DNA from: an uncultured Clostridia bacterium
GTDB lineage: Bacteria; Bacillota; Clostridia; Oscillospirales; Ruminococcaceae
Direction of reading: 5' to 3'
Assembly: GCA_947510165.1 (NCBI GenBank)
Contig: CANNSB010000009.1
Location: forward strand, 1 to 52,353
Length of the DNA: 52,353 nt
The notes under the pieces are model-generated. The model was not told the DNA's origin. It saw only the letters and a list, made by a program, of their open reading frames with translations, and did not search any database. Position numbers and translations under genes: made by a program. Positions 44,510 to 52,353 of the stretch are shown here, one piece after another (positions within the stretch are counted from its first letter, which is position 1; each line of letters starts with the position of its first letter).

Positions 44510-46282
44510 ATGCTTACTAAAAATAAAAATGTCCTAAACTGGATTGATGATATAACCTATCTATGTAAACCAAAAAATGTCGTTTGGATAGATGGATCAA
44601 AAAAACAGATAGAAAAAATCTGTCTTGACAGTGTAAATTCTGGCGAAATTTCTCCCCTAAACCAAGAAACTTTGCCAAATTGTTTTATCCATCGAACTGC
44701 TGTAAATGATGTTGCTCGTGTAGAAGATAAAACATTTATCTGTACAAAAAATAAAAAAGATGCTGGTATAACTAATAACTGGTGGAAAAGTTCTGATGCA
44801 TATAAAAAACTCTCATCTTTATTTAATGGGGTCATGTCTGATAGAACTTTATATGTCATCCCTTATCTTATGGGTCCTCCTTCATCTCCTTTTTCTAAAG
44901 TTGGCATTGAAATTACAGATTCTTCATATGTTGTTTTAAATATGAATATAATGACAAGAATTGGCCAACTTGCTTTAGACAACCTTGGTGATACTAGCAA
45001 TGATTTTGTCCGTGGGCTCCATTCTAAAGCATCCATAGACGAAAATAATAGATATATCTGCCATTTTCCAGAAGAAAATACGATTTGGTCTATAAACTCT
45101 GGATATGGCGGAAATGTTCTTCTTGGTAAAAAATGTTTTGCTCTTAGAATTGCATCATACCAAGGAAAACTAGAAAGCTGGATGGCAGAGCATATGCTTA
45201 TATTAGGTGTTGAATCTCCTGATGGAGATATTACATATTTTGCCGCTGCTTTTCCTTCTGCTTGTGGAAAAACAAATCTAGCCATGCTTATTCCTCCTGA
45301 AATTTATAAAAATAAAGGATATAAAATTTGGTGTGTTGGCGATGATATTGCTTGGCTAAGAAAGGGAGAAGACGGGAGATTATGGGCTATAAATCCCGAA
45401 AACGGATTCTTCGGGGTTGCCCCTGGAACAAGCCAAAAATCAAATCCAAACGCCCTAAAATGTACAAAATCAAACACTATATTCACAAATGTCGTCCATG
45501 ATTTAGATAATAATTCTGTTTGGTGGGAAGGAATGGAAACTCCTCCCCCAACTAATGCTCTTGATTGGAAAGGAAACCCTTGGACCTCTCAAAATCTAGA
45601 AAAAGGTGCACACCCAAATAGTAGATTTACATCTCCTGCATATAACTGTCCTTCTATTTCTAAAGAATTTAATAATCCGCATGGTGTTCCTATCTCTGGG
45701 ATTATCTTTGGTGGTAGACGAAAAAAATTGGCTCCTCTTGTCTATCAATCCTATGATTGGAATCACGGAGTTTTTATCGGTGCAACAATATCCTCAGAAA
45801 CCACCGCCGCCGCTACTGGTCAGACAGGTATTGTTCGCCGAGATCCAATGGCAATGATTCCTTTTTGCGGATATGATATTGGAGAATATTTCTCCCATTG
45901 GATAAATATCGGCGATTCTCTCGGTGCAAATGCTCCTAAAATATTCCATGTAAACTGGTTTAGAACAGACGATAATGGAAATTTTATCTGGCCTGGATTT
46001 GGAGAAAATATGAGGGTTCTTCTATGGATCTTAAATAGATGCAACAATCCTGATTCTCCCGCTAAAAAAACACCTATTGGATTTGTCCCAAATATAGAAG
46101 ATATTGATATATCTGGTTTAGATATATCAACAAAAGGTTTAACTGATATCCTTCATATAGATAAAGATTTATGGCTTTCCGAGATCTCCTCTATACAAGA
46201 CTTCTTTTTATCCATTGGAAAATCTCTTCCTATAGAACTTTCTAAACAACTAGAAGATTTAAAATCCCGTCTAGAAGAATAA
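44510..46282 (+). CDS. pckG: Phosphoenolpyruvate carboxykinase, GTP-dependent
   Basis: Interconverts oxaloacetate + GTP and phosphoenolpyruvate + GDP + CO2; in anaerobes often used for carbon fixation to oxaloacetate. 590 residues, the size of the GTP class. It has FPSACGKTNLAML (kinase P-loop, 248-260), the FFGVAPGTS motif, PFCGYDIGEYFSHW, and the nucleotide-binding PSSPFSK and NWFRTD regions. The reactive Cys of the P-loop (C252) is present. Ribosome site TTAGGAGGA. Codon use is richer in G and C than in its neighbours, suggesting strong expression. Monocistronic, with its own promoter and terminator. Confidence 0.97.
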   Translation: MLTKNKNVLNWIDDITYLCKPKNVVWIDGSKKQIEKICLDSVNSGEISPLNQETLPNCFIHRTAVNDVARVEDKTFICTKNKKDAGITNNWWKSSDAYKKLSSLFNGVMSDRTLYVIPYLMGPPSSPFSKVGIEITDSSYVVLNMNIMTRIGQLALDNLGDTSNDFVRGLHSKASIDENNRYICHFPEENTIWSINSGYGGNVLLGKKCFALRIASYQGKLESWMAEHMLILGVESPDGDITYFAAAFPSACGKTNLAMLIPPEIYKNKGYKIWCVGDDIAWLRKGEDGRLWAINPENGFFGVAPGTSQKSNPNALKCTKSNTIFTNVVHDLDNNSVWWEGMETPPPTNALDWKGNPWTSQNLEKGAHPNSRFTSPAYNCPSISKEFNNPHGVPISGIIFGGRRKKLAPLVYQSYDWNHGVFIGATISSETTAAATGQTGIVRRDPMAMIPFCGYDIGEYFSHWINIGDSLGANAPKIFHVNWFRTDDNGNFIWPGFGENMRVLLWILNRCNNPDSPAKKTPIGFVPNIEDIDISGLDISTKGLTDILHIDKDLWLSEISSIQDFFLSIGKSLPIELSKQLEDLKSRLEE

Positions 46283-46300
46283 ATATAATTATAAAAATAT

Positions 46301-46345
46301 AATAGCGGTGGTTTTAATATTAAAACCACCGCTATTATATTTTTA
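46301..46345. terminator. Bidirectional terminator between pckG and the ABC transporter
   Basis: A 16-bp perfect stem (46301-46316 with 46321-46336) around ATAT. TATATTTTT follows on the plus strand, and the plus-strand ATAAAAATAT before it gives a T-rich tract on the minus strand. It ends pckG and the amino acid ABC operon. Confidence 0.88.
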
Positions 46346-47065
46346 TATAACCTTATTTAAAAAAGTTTTTAGCCTTTCATTTTGTGGATTTTCAAAAAAC
46401 TCTTTTGGAGAATTCTGTTCAACAATCCGACCCTCATCCATAAATAAAATTCTTGTAGCAACATCTCTAGCAAAATCCATCTCATGGGTCACAACAACCA
46501 TCCCAATTCCTTGATTAGAAACCTCTTTCATCAACTCTAAAACCTCTAAAACCATCTCAGGATCTAAAGCCGATGTTGGTTCATCAAACAATATCATATC
46601 TGGATCCATCGCTAAAGAGCGGATAATAGCAATCCTCTGTTTTTGTCCCCCAGAAAGGGTTGATGGATATTTATCTTTATGCATATCCAATCCTATTCTT
46701 TTCAAAAGTTCTATCCCTTTTTTTTCTGCTTGTTGTTTTGTTTTTAGCTTTAATTGTATTGGAGCCAATGTTATATTATCCATAACCGTCATATTGTTAA
46801 AAAGATTGAACTGTTGGAAAACCATCCCCAGCTTCTGCCTAACTATATTTATATTTATCTTTTTTTCTACAATAGACTCTCCAAAAAACTTTATATCTCC
46901 TGACGTTGGCTTTTCTAAAAGGTTTAGACATCTCAAAAAGGTGCTTTTACCCGATCCAGAAGGTCCAACTATAACTACCTTTTCATCTTTATCTATATTT
47001 TCTGTTATATCTTTTAGTATATGATTTTTTCCAAAATATTTGTTTAATCCTTTAACTTCTATCAC
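46343..47065 (-). CDS. Polar amino acid ABC transporter, ATP-binding protein
   Basis: A 240-residue GlnQ-type ATPase driving amino acid uptake. Walker A GPSGSGKSTFLRCLN at about 35, Q-loop FQQFNLF, signature LSGGQKQRIAI, Walker B MILFDEPTSALDPE, and the His switch VVVTHEM are all intact. The start is GTG, inside the end of the permease gene (14-base overlap). The closest families carry glutamine, cystine or arginine; the exact substrate cannot be told. Confidence 0.95.
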   Translation of the reverse strand: MIEVKGLNKYFGKNHILKDITENIDKDEKVVIVGPSGSGKSTFLRCLNLLEKPTSGDIKFFGESIVEKKININIVRQKLGMVFQQFNLFNNMTVMDNITLAPIQLKLKTKQQAEKKGIELLKRIGLDMHKDKYPSTLSGGQKQRIAIIRSLAMDPDMILFDEPTSALDPEMVLEVLELMKEVSNQGIGMVVVTHEMDFARDVATRILFMDEGRIVEQNSPKEFFENPQNERLKTFLNKVI

Positions 47066-47750
47066 TTACACTCAACCTCTTTTCCCATTTTTTCAATGCA
47101 AAAGATAGTCCAGATACAATTATAAGATATATTCCCGCTACAGATAGGAGAGAAAAATATGGATCAAACGTTTGAGATCGAACTATATCCCCTGCTTTAG
47201 TTAGATCAACTATAGCTATATATCCCGCCACAGATGTTTCTTTAACTATATTTATAAACTCGTTTCCCAACGCAGGAAGAATGTTTTTTATCGCCTGTGG
47301 CAACTGGATAAACCTCATAATTTGATATAAATTTAATCCTAATGATGCTCCTGCTTCACCTTGTCCCTTATCCACCGACAAAATTCCTGCTCTTATAACT
47401 TCACAAACATATGCCCCAGAATTTAATCCAAATGCTATTATAGCTATCATTATTGCATTGTCTGATGAGGAGAATATTATAAAATATGTAATCAAAAGTT
47501 GTATCAAAAGAGGTGTTCCTCTTATAACTATTACATATATATTTATAATCCATCCTATAGGCTTTAGTTTTCCCGTTGTTTTTACATAAAATCCCACAAT
47601 TGCTGAGATAGATCCAATTATAACACCTATAACAGTTGCAAAAATCGCTATATATATCGTGTTTCCCAAACCTTCTAAAAATAATTTATATCTATCATCA
47701 AGGATAAAAGTAGAGTAAAATCCTGTCTTTATATATTCTATAAATTCCAT
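47052..47750 (-). CDS. Polar amino acid ABC transporter, permease
   Basis: A 232-residue HisM/GlnP-type permease with about five transmembrane segments. It shows the TIYIAIFATVIGVIIG start region, RGTPLLIQLLITYF, and the ATPase-docking EAA loop (VDKGQGEAGASLGLNLYQIM). Second gene of the three-gene operon, 10 bases after the binding-protein gene. Confidence 0.95.
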   Translation of the reverse strand: MEFIEYIKTGFYSTFILDDRYKLFLEGLGNTIYIAIFATVIGVIIGSISAIVGFYVKTTGKLKPIGWIINIYVIVIRGTPLLIQLLITYFIIFSSSDNAIMIAIIAFGLNSGAYVCEVIRAGILSVDKGQGEAGASLGLNLYQIMRFIQLPQAIKNILPALGNEFINIVKETSVAGYIAIVDLTKAGDIVRSQTFDPYFSLLSVAGIYLIIVSGLSFALKKWEKRLSVSDRS

Positions 47751-47760
47751 ATATGTCCCT

Positions 47761-48603
47761 TTAATTTTTTATTATGCTTTCTGCATGTTTTTTATAAATT
47801 TCATCTAATTTTCCAGTTTCTTCTAATCTTGCTAAAACTTTATTTATTAGATTTAAAAGCTCTGTATTTCCTTTTTTTACAGCTATAGCATTGCTTTCGC
47901 TATATTCTTTTCCATCTCTATCTAAAAGTTTTTCATCATTTATATCTGGATTATTAGAGATTAAATTATCTCCAACTATCGACCCAACTACAATCGCATC
48001 TATTCTACCATTCTTTAAATCTTGTACAGCTTCTAAAACTGTTTCATATCTCTTTATCTCTGTCCCTGTGTTTTCAAAAATTCCATCTACAGTTGTTCCA
48101 TCTTCTAATTTAACCTTTTTTGCCTCTGCCGAAACTATAATATCACTTGTAGATCCTGTTTGAACGCCTATTTTTTTATCAGCTAGTTCAGATATTTTTT
48201 GATATCCTTTCCCCTCTAAACTTAGCACAGATTGATATGCAACTAGATAATCGTTGCTAAAATCAACCGTCTTGCTTCTTTCTTCTGTATTGGTCATCCC
48301 TGCTGCCACAAAGTCTGCTTTTCCTCCTGTTAAACTAGGTATCAAACTTGTAAACTTAACGTCTTGTGTATTAAGAGCAACTCCTATTTCTTTGGCTATC
48401 TCTAGAGATATATCCATATCTATACCTTCTACGCTTCCTGCATTTCCACGATATGCAAATGGTGGAAATCCTGCTTCGGTATACATAACTATATTTCCTC
48501 TTTCTTTTATATCAGTTAAACTATTTCCGGCTTTTCCTCCACAACTTGTAATTAAAAAACTAGAAACAACTACTAAAAGAATTAATTTTATTATCTTTTT
48601 CAT
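47761..48603 (-). CDS. Polar amino acid ABC transporter, substrate-binding lipoprotein
   Basis: A 280-residue lipoprotein with signal peptide and lipobox LITSC (Cys 21), then an SBP_bac_3 domain: MYTEAGFPPFAYRG, GIDMDISLEIAKEIG, FVAAGMTNTEERSKTVDFSNDY, and IGVQTGSTSD. The conserved Arg of TNTEERSK binds the amino acid carboxylate. First gene of the operon, with its own promoter. An unusual insertion with KLEDGTTVDGIFENTGTE near residue 150 is not seen in standard relatives I know. Confidence 0.94.
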   Translation of the reverse strand: MKKIIKLILLVVVSSFLITSCGGKAGNSLTDIKERGNIVMYTEAGFPPFAYRGNAGSVEGIDMDISLEIAKEIGVALNTQDVKFTSLIPSLTGGKADFVAAGMTNTEERSKTVDFSNDYLVAYQSVLSLEGKGYQKISELADKKIGVQTGSTSDIIVSAEAKKVKLEDGTTVDGIFENTGTEIKRYETVLEAVQDLKNGRIDAIVVGSIVGDNLISNNPDINDEKLLDRDGKEYSESNAIAVKKGNTELLNLINKVLARLEETGKLDEIYKKHAESIIKN

Positions 48604-48658
48604 CTATCTTTGCCAACCCTTTCCAACTTTATTATATTTTTTATATTTTTATAAATAT

Positions 48659-48687
48659 ATCATATTATGCATAATAATACAATACAA
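48659..48687 (-). promoter_or_regulatory. Promoter of the amino acid ABC operon
   Basis: On the minus strand TTGTAT (48682-48687), a 17-base spacer and TATGAT (48659-48664). The 14-base palindrome AATACAATTGTATT (48681-48694) covers the -35, a possible repressor site. Confidence 0.55.
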
Positions 48688-48692
48688 TTGTA

Positions 48693-49583
48693 TTAAAATA
48701 CATTATTCTCATTTTTTATATCTATTATAGCCTGACTCATATCTGTTGGAAGATTAGAAATAATATCTATCTTTCTTTTGTATATAGGATGGATAAACTC
48801 CGCACTATAACAATGAAGACTATGCCTATCTATATATTTTAAATCTCCTCCATACATTTTATCCCCTAAAAGTGGATACCCCATATCCGCAAAATGAACC
48901 CTTATTTGATGTGTTCTTCCTGTTTCCAACCATATATTAACAAGACTATACTCTCCAAATTCCTCTATAACCCTATAGTTCGTTATTGCTATATCTCCAT
49001 CTTTATCCACTATTCTTTTTATAGAATCAACTCTCTCTCTCCCTATCTTTTTTTCTATTTTACCTTCTTTTTGTATAAATTTTCCACAGACTATTCCTTT
49101 ATACTTTTTAAAAATATTTCTATTTAAAAGAGATGCCGACAATTGATGTTTTCCTATAACACATATCCCTGTTGTATCTGCATCCAACCTAAAAATTGGT
49201 CTGAAAATCCCTTCTATCTTTTTACCTTCACAATATGCCCCATATATATTTCCCAAAGTGTCCCCCTGATGACTTCTTGATGGATGTATCGGCATATTAT
49301 CTGGCTTATCATAGATTATTATATCTTGATCATCGTATAAAATGTCTACAAAGGTGTTATGATTTGGCTCTAGCCTTCCTTTATCTTTTAGAAAAACTTC
49401 TACTATATCTCCTTCATACAAAATATCTATAAAAATTGCTTGTTTTCCATTTTTTTTTACACCATCTATATCTGTCTTTAATTTTCTTATAATCTCTCTA
49501 GAATATCCATGGCTATTCTTTAAATATTCTTTCAATTTTCTACCATTATCATCTTTACCTATAGTATATAAAAGTTTTCTCAC
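48693..49583 (-). CDS. RluA-family pseudouridine synthase
   Basis: Isomerises uridine to pseudouridine in rRNA or tRNA. 296 residues with an N-terminal S4-like RNA-binding domain (about 12-66), and the catalytic domain with the signature FRLDADTTGICVIGK, catalytic Asp 134. The family consensus HRLDxxTSG is slightly changed here (Phe for His, Thr for Ser). The RTHQIRVHFADMGYPLLGD motif is intact. It starts on GTG after GGAGG. The target site is unknown; RluD-like 23S modification is possible. Confidence 0.93.
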   Translation of the reverse strand: MRKLLYTIGKDDNGRKLKEYLKNSHGYSREIIRKLKTDIDGVKKNGKQAIFIDILYEGDIVEVFLKDKGRLEPNHNTFVDILYDDQDIIIYDKPDNMPIHPSRSHQGDTLGNIYGAYCEGKKIEGIFRPIFRLDADTTGICVIGKHQLSASLLNRNIFKKYKGIVCGKFIQKEGKIEKKIGRERVDSIKRIVDKDGDIAITNYRVIEEFGEYSLVNIWLETGRTHQIRVHFADMGYPLLGDKMYGGDLKYIDRHSLHCYSAEFIHPIYKRKIDIISNLPTDMSQAIIDIKNENNVF

Positions 49584-49600
49584 TATAAAACCTCCAAAAA

Positions 49601-49647
49601 AATAAAACTATAAAAAGCTTACGCTAATCTATAGTTTTATTTTTTTA
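49601..49647 (-). terminator. Terminator of ilvE
   Basis: A 12-bp perfect stem AATAAAACTATA/TATAGTTTTATT (49601-49612 with 49630-49641) and, on the minus strand, a T tract beyond it (plus-strand A run 49596-49602). It lies between the ilvE stop (49664) and the pseudouridine synthase start (49583). Confidence 0.75.
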
Positions 49648-49663
49648 TATAAATCTAATAAAC

Positions 49664-50731
49664 CTAAATCTTAACTCGATGTAACCAATTAAACTGATCT
49701 TCCATCTCACCATACTGTATTTGATTTATAACATCAAACAAAGATTGGGAAACTTGTCCTATCTCTCCATTATTAACTTGATATTTTTTCTTATCATATG
49801 AAAATTGTCCTATAGGGCTAATAACCGCCGCTGTTCCTGTTCCGAAAATTTCTTCTAATTTATTTTGATAGCAAGCTCGTGTAACTTCTTCTATCGATAT
49901 TCTTCTTTCTTCTATATCAACTTCCCATGAATTACATAAATCTATTACCGTCTGTCTTGTAACCCCTGGTAGGATTGTTCCGTTTAACTTTGGAGTAACT
50001 ATTTTTTTGTTAAAAGAAAAAAATATATTCATCACTCCAACCTCTTCAATATACTTATGATAAAATGAATCTAACCATAAAACTTGGTCAAAACCTTTTC
50101 TGCTTGCTCTTTGTTGTGCAAGAAGAGATGCTGCATAATTTCCCGCAGTTTTTACATTCCCTACCCCACCCTGTGTCGCCCTAACTAGCTCTGTTTCTAC
50201 ATGAATATTTATAGGCTCAATCCCATTTTCATAATACGATCCAACTGGGGACATAATAATAATCATCTTGTAATTTACAGCTGGTTTAACCCCTAATGTT
50301 GGCGTTGTTGCTATAATAAAAGGACGAATATATAACGAACTTCCTTCAAACGATGGAACCCATTTATTATCTACAACTATAAGCTTCTCAATATATTTTA
50401 GCATATCCTCTTCATCCACCATAGGGATACACATGCGTACACAAGATTCATTAAATCTTGCTATATGATCTCTTGGTCTAAATAGATATATCTTCTCATC
50501 CTCATGTCTATACGCTTTCATACCTTCAAAAATATTCTGTCCATAATGAAAACAAACACTTGATGGATCCAAAGATATTGGAGCATACGGAACAATCTCA
50601 GGATTATTCCATCCTTCTTCCTTGCTATAATCCATCACAAACATATGGTCTGTAAAAATCTTTCCAAATCCTAAATCTTCTATATATTCTGGAACCTGTT
50701 TTATATTACTAGTCCTTGTAATCTTAACCAT
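49664..50731 (-). CDS. ilvE: Branched-chain amino acid aminotransferase
   Basis: PLP enzyme interconverting Leu, Ile and Val with their 2-oxo acids using glutamate. 355 residues, the length of the class IV BCAT long form. The PLP lysine is K194 in GNVKTAGNYAAS, with SVCFHYGQNIFEGMKAYR, EEVGVMNIFF, LPGVTRQTV and EIFGTGTAAVISPIG also present. It follows the GNAT gene after 13 bases on the same strand. Ribosome site AAAAGGGG. No T-box or leader attenuator is seen in front of it. Confidence 0.96.
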   Translation of the reverse strand: MVKITRTSNIKQVPEYIEDLGFGKIFTDHMFVMDYSKEEGWNNPEIVPYAPISLDPSSVCFHYGQNIFEGMKAYRHEDEKIYLFRPRDHIARFNESCVRMCIPMVDEEDMLKYIEKLIVVDNKWVPSFEGSSLYIRPFIIATTPTLGVKPAVNYKMIIIMSPVGSYYENGIEPINIHVETELVRATQGGVGNVKTAGNYAASLLAQQRASRKGFDQVLWLDSFYHKYIEEVGVMNIFFSFNKKIVTPKLNGTILPGVTRQTVIDLCNSWEVDIEERRISIEEVTRACYQNKLEEIFGTGTAAVISPIGQFSYDKKKYQVNNGEIGQVSQSLFDVINQIQYGEMEDQFNWLHRVKI

Positions 50732-50744
50732 AAAAACACCCCTT

Positions 50745-51188
50745 TTATTTAATATTTTTTTCCATAACTATATGGTCTTGCCCATCGTCTATATACTTTT
50801 CTCCTATGGGCTTAAATCCATGTTTTTTATAAAAATTTTGTACGTTATACACCGAATGTAACTTTATTTTTTTTATATCTTTCTTTTCTTCTAAATATTC
50901 TAAAATTTTGGTTATAATAAATTTTCCAATTCCTTTTTTTCTATATCCATCTAAAACAGCAACACGACCAATAACATAAATAGATTCTTCACTATTTATT
51001 TCTCTAAAAACCCTTGCAGTTCCCACTGCTTGATCATTAAAATATATTATTATATGCTCCCCATTTATATCTTTTTCATCACTTTCATCAGCCATCGGAA
51101 ATCCTCTTTCTACTAGAAAGACCTGTCTTCTTATTAGATAAGAATCTTCTATATCTTTATTTCCTTTTTTCCAATCAACCCTATACAT
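50745..51188 (-). CDS. GNAT family N-acetyltransferase
   Basis: A 147-residue acetyl-CoA-dependent transferase. The acetyl-CoA site reads VIGRVAVLDGYRKKGIGKFIITKILEY (the R/Q-x-x-G-x-G/A motif as RKKGIG), followed by a second core VYNVQNFYKKHGFKPIG. The start of the protein (DSYLIRRQVFLVERGFP) is like the ElaA/YjcF group. The substrate is unknown. It is probably cotranscribed with ilvE. Confidence 0.93.
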   Translation of the reverse strand: MYRVDWKKGNKDIEDSYLIRRQVFLVERGFPMADESDEKDINGEHIIIYFNDQAVGTARVFREINSEESIYVIGRVAVLDGYRKKGIGKFIITKILEYLEEKKDIKKIKLHSVYNVQNFYKKHGFKPIGEKYIDDGQDHIVMEKNIK

Positions 51189-51280
51189 TTTATCAACTCC
51201 AAAGATATTTATTTTATATAATTTTTATGCTAAATTTTTATTAAGACAATAAAAATGATAAAAATAGTATAAACCAAAAA

Positions 51281-51320
51281 AAATTAAAAAGCAAACAACT
51301 ATGCTTTTTAATTTTTTAAT
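51281..51320 (-). terminator. Terminator downstream of the sigma factor gene
   Basis: A 13-bp stem AAATTAAAAAGCA/TGCTTTTTAATTT (51281-51293 with 51302-51314), loop of 8, T or A tracts on both sides. It separates the sigma factor gene (stop 51398) from the GNAT-ilvE unit. Confidence 0.8.
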
Positions 51321-51397
51321 TTTAAATAGATATATTTTTAATATAATTAATTGATTTATATACTTATATATGATAAACTTTTAAAATATATAAGCTG

Positions 51398-52207
51398 TTA
51401 CATCGTTACATAATTTGTTAAACTTTTTTTCAACTTTTTAACTATATTTGCATGAATTTGACAAATTCTTGATTCACTAACCTCTAAAACTTTTGAAATT
51501 TCTTTTAATTTTAATTCTTCATAATAGTAGAGAGAAACTATTATTCTCTCTCTCTCTGTAAGTTTATCTATACTTTCTGCCAAAATCATTCTTAGTTCTT
51601 GATCATCCATCCTTGATTCTGGCATATCATCACTCTGTGCAACATTGCTTTTAATTTCTATCCCATCACTTAATTTGTCTGTCAAAATTTGCTCAAAAGA
51701 CAGGATGTTTACACTATTTGTTTCAGACAATTTTTTTGTATATTCTTTTTCGGTCAAGTTTAGATCAGTTGCAATTTCTTTTGTTGTTGGATCCCTATTT
51801 AAATCAAGTCTAAGTCTTGTTTCCACCTGATCTATATCTTTAGAAAACTTTTTAACCCTTCTTGGAACCCAGTCTTGTTTACGAACATAATCAATTATTG
51901 ATCCTCTTATTCTAATAGTTGCATATGTCGAAAATTTTGTGGATTTATCAAGGTCATATTTATTTATTGCATCTATTAGAGTTATAACTCCTTCATTTAT
52001 TATATCATCCACATCCGCAAACTGCTTATATATTCCTCTTAATTGTAGGGAGATGCATTTAACTAGATAGGTGTATTTTAATATTATTTTGTTCCTTATG
52101 GCGGGATCGTTTGTTTCCTTATACGTTTTCCATAAATACTCTTCTGTTTCTACACCCTCGTCTACACTTTTATCTTTATAATTTATTTTTTCATTTTCAA
52201 TAGCCAT
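51398..52207 (-). CDS. RNA polymerase sigma factor, FliA/WhiG (sigma-28/SigD) type
   Basis: A 269-residue group 3 sigma factor. Region 2 (about 38-105) has YTYLVKCISLQL, DVDDIINEGVITLIDAINKYD and FSTYATIRIRGSIIDYVRKQDW, followed by the hallmark WVPRRVKK of FliA/WhiG proteins. Region 3 lies at about 115-165, and region 4 at about 215-265 with LKEISKVLEVSESRICQIHANIVKKLK. In Clostridia this factor directs flagellar, chemotaxis and autolysin genes and usually ends a flagellar operon. The upstream flagellar genes are outside the window. ATG start is preceded by AAAGGATAG and directly abuts a TAA of a 12-codon frame upstream (52208-52246). Confidence 0.93.
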   Translation of the reverse strand: MAIENEKINYKDKSVDEGVETEEYLWKTYKETNDPAIRNKIILKYTYLVKCISLQLRGIYKQFADVDDIINEGVITLIDAINKYDLDKSTKFSTYATIRIRGSIIDYVRKQDWVPRRVKKFSKDIDQVETRLRLDLNRDPTTKEIATDLNLTEKEYTKKLSETNSVNILSFEQILTDKLSDGIEIKSNVAQSDDMPESRMDDQELRMILAESIDKLTERERIIVSLYYYEELKLKEISKVLEVSESRICQIHANIVKKLKKSLTNYVTM

Positions 52208-52298
52208 TTAAGCTTCACTATCCTTTTCAAGAAAATTAACCAACATATCTTTATTAAGGGTTTTAGAAAATTTATATTAATTTATAAAATTATATTGT

Positions 52299-52353
52299 TT
52301 TGGGATTTATCTCTTTGGGATTTATCTCTTTGGGATTTATCTCTTTGGGATTT
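52299..52353. repeat. 15-bp tandem repeat, cut by the window end
   Basis: The unit TTTGGGATTTATCTC is repeated exactly three times (52299-52313, 52314-52328, 52329-52343) and a fourth copy is cut at 52353. It lies about 90 bases upstream of the sigma factor gene. The true copy number is unknown because the window ends inside the array. Confidence 0.9.

Noticed and set aside
44863-45285. Minus-strand frames inside pckG
   Set aside because: They are shadows of the highly biased pckG codons; no ribosome sites and no family similarity.
52299-52353. CRISPR array
   Set aside because: The 15-bp units are directly adjacent with no spacers, and there are no cas genes.

Overview
The window looks like a chromosomal segment of an AT-rich (about 30% GC by eye), Gram-positive, probably spore-forming and flagellated member of the Clostridia. 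Grounds: spoVG, a FliA/WhiG-type sigma factor, GTP-dependent PEP carboxykinase, RNase J plus GdpP, an RNase M5-like protein, a DUF3048 lipoprotein, strong AGGAGG ribosome binding sites, and many consensus TTGACA-17-TATAAT promoters. I cannot name genus or species from sequence alone.

Region 1 (1 to about 5950) is the right-hand part of an integrated mobile element. It holds the 3' end of an M23 peptidase gene, a membrane protein with an outer coiled coil, an oriT-like intergenic region, two small ribbon-helix-helix-like proteins, a MOBL/MobP2-type relaxase, two unrecognised small genes, a tandem winged-helix (replication-initiator-like) gene broken by a frameshift at a run of nine A, and a tyrosine integrase. 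Between the integrase and a tRNA-Lys gene lies a strongly predicted, undescribed structured RNA with its own consensus promoter and terminator. The tRNA-Lys 3' end faces the element and is the likely attachment site; the other element end is outside the window.

Region 2 (5950 to 19760) is housekeeping: tRNA-Lys, pyrG with a histidine-kinase-like protein lacking the phosphoacceptor His, gap, tRNA-Met and tRNA-Glu, murC, spoVG, a four-gene Gld-type ABC export cluster, and a nucleotidyltransferase/hexapeptide/phosphohexomutase-like fusion protein with degenerate active sites. A possible small RNA lies between tRNA-Glu and murC.

Region 3 (19800 to 30100) is one long plus-strand gene series: RNase J (with a 140-residue disordered, repeat-bearing N-terminus and a long structured leader), gdpP, rplI (apparently starting on AUC), dnaB, tilS, hpt, ftsH. 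It links RNA decay, c-di-AMP turnover, replication, tRNA-Ile modification, purine salvage and membrane proteolysis.

Region 4 (30100 to 44500) is on the minus strand: a large secreted two-catalytic-domain GH18 chitinase with three chitin-binding modules, then a closely spaced series alaS, HIT protein, comEC-like, holA, RNase M5-like, MBOAT acyltransferase, DHHW protein, DUF3048 lipoprotein. The ComEC-like protein has lost its metallo-beta-lactamase metal ligands.

Region 5 (44500 to 52353) has pckG (plus strand), then on the minus strand a polar amino acid ABC transporter, an RluA-type pseudouridine synthase, a GNAT acetyltransferase with ilvE, and the flagellar/WhiG-type sigma factor. The window ends inside a 15-bp tandem repeat array.
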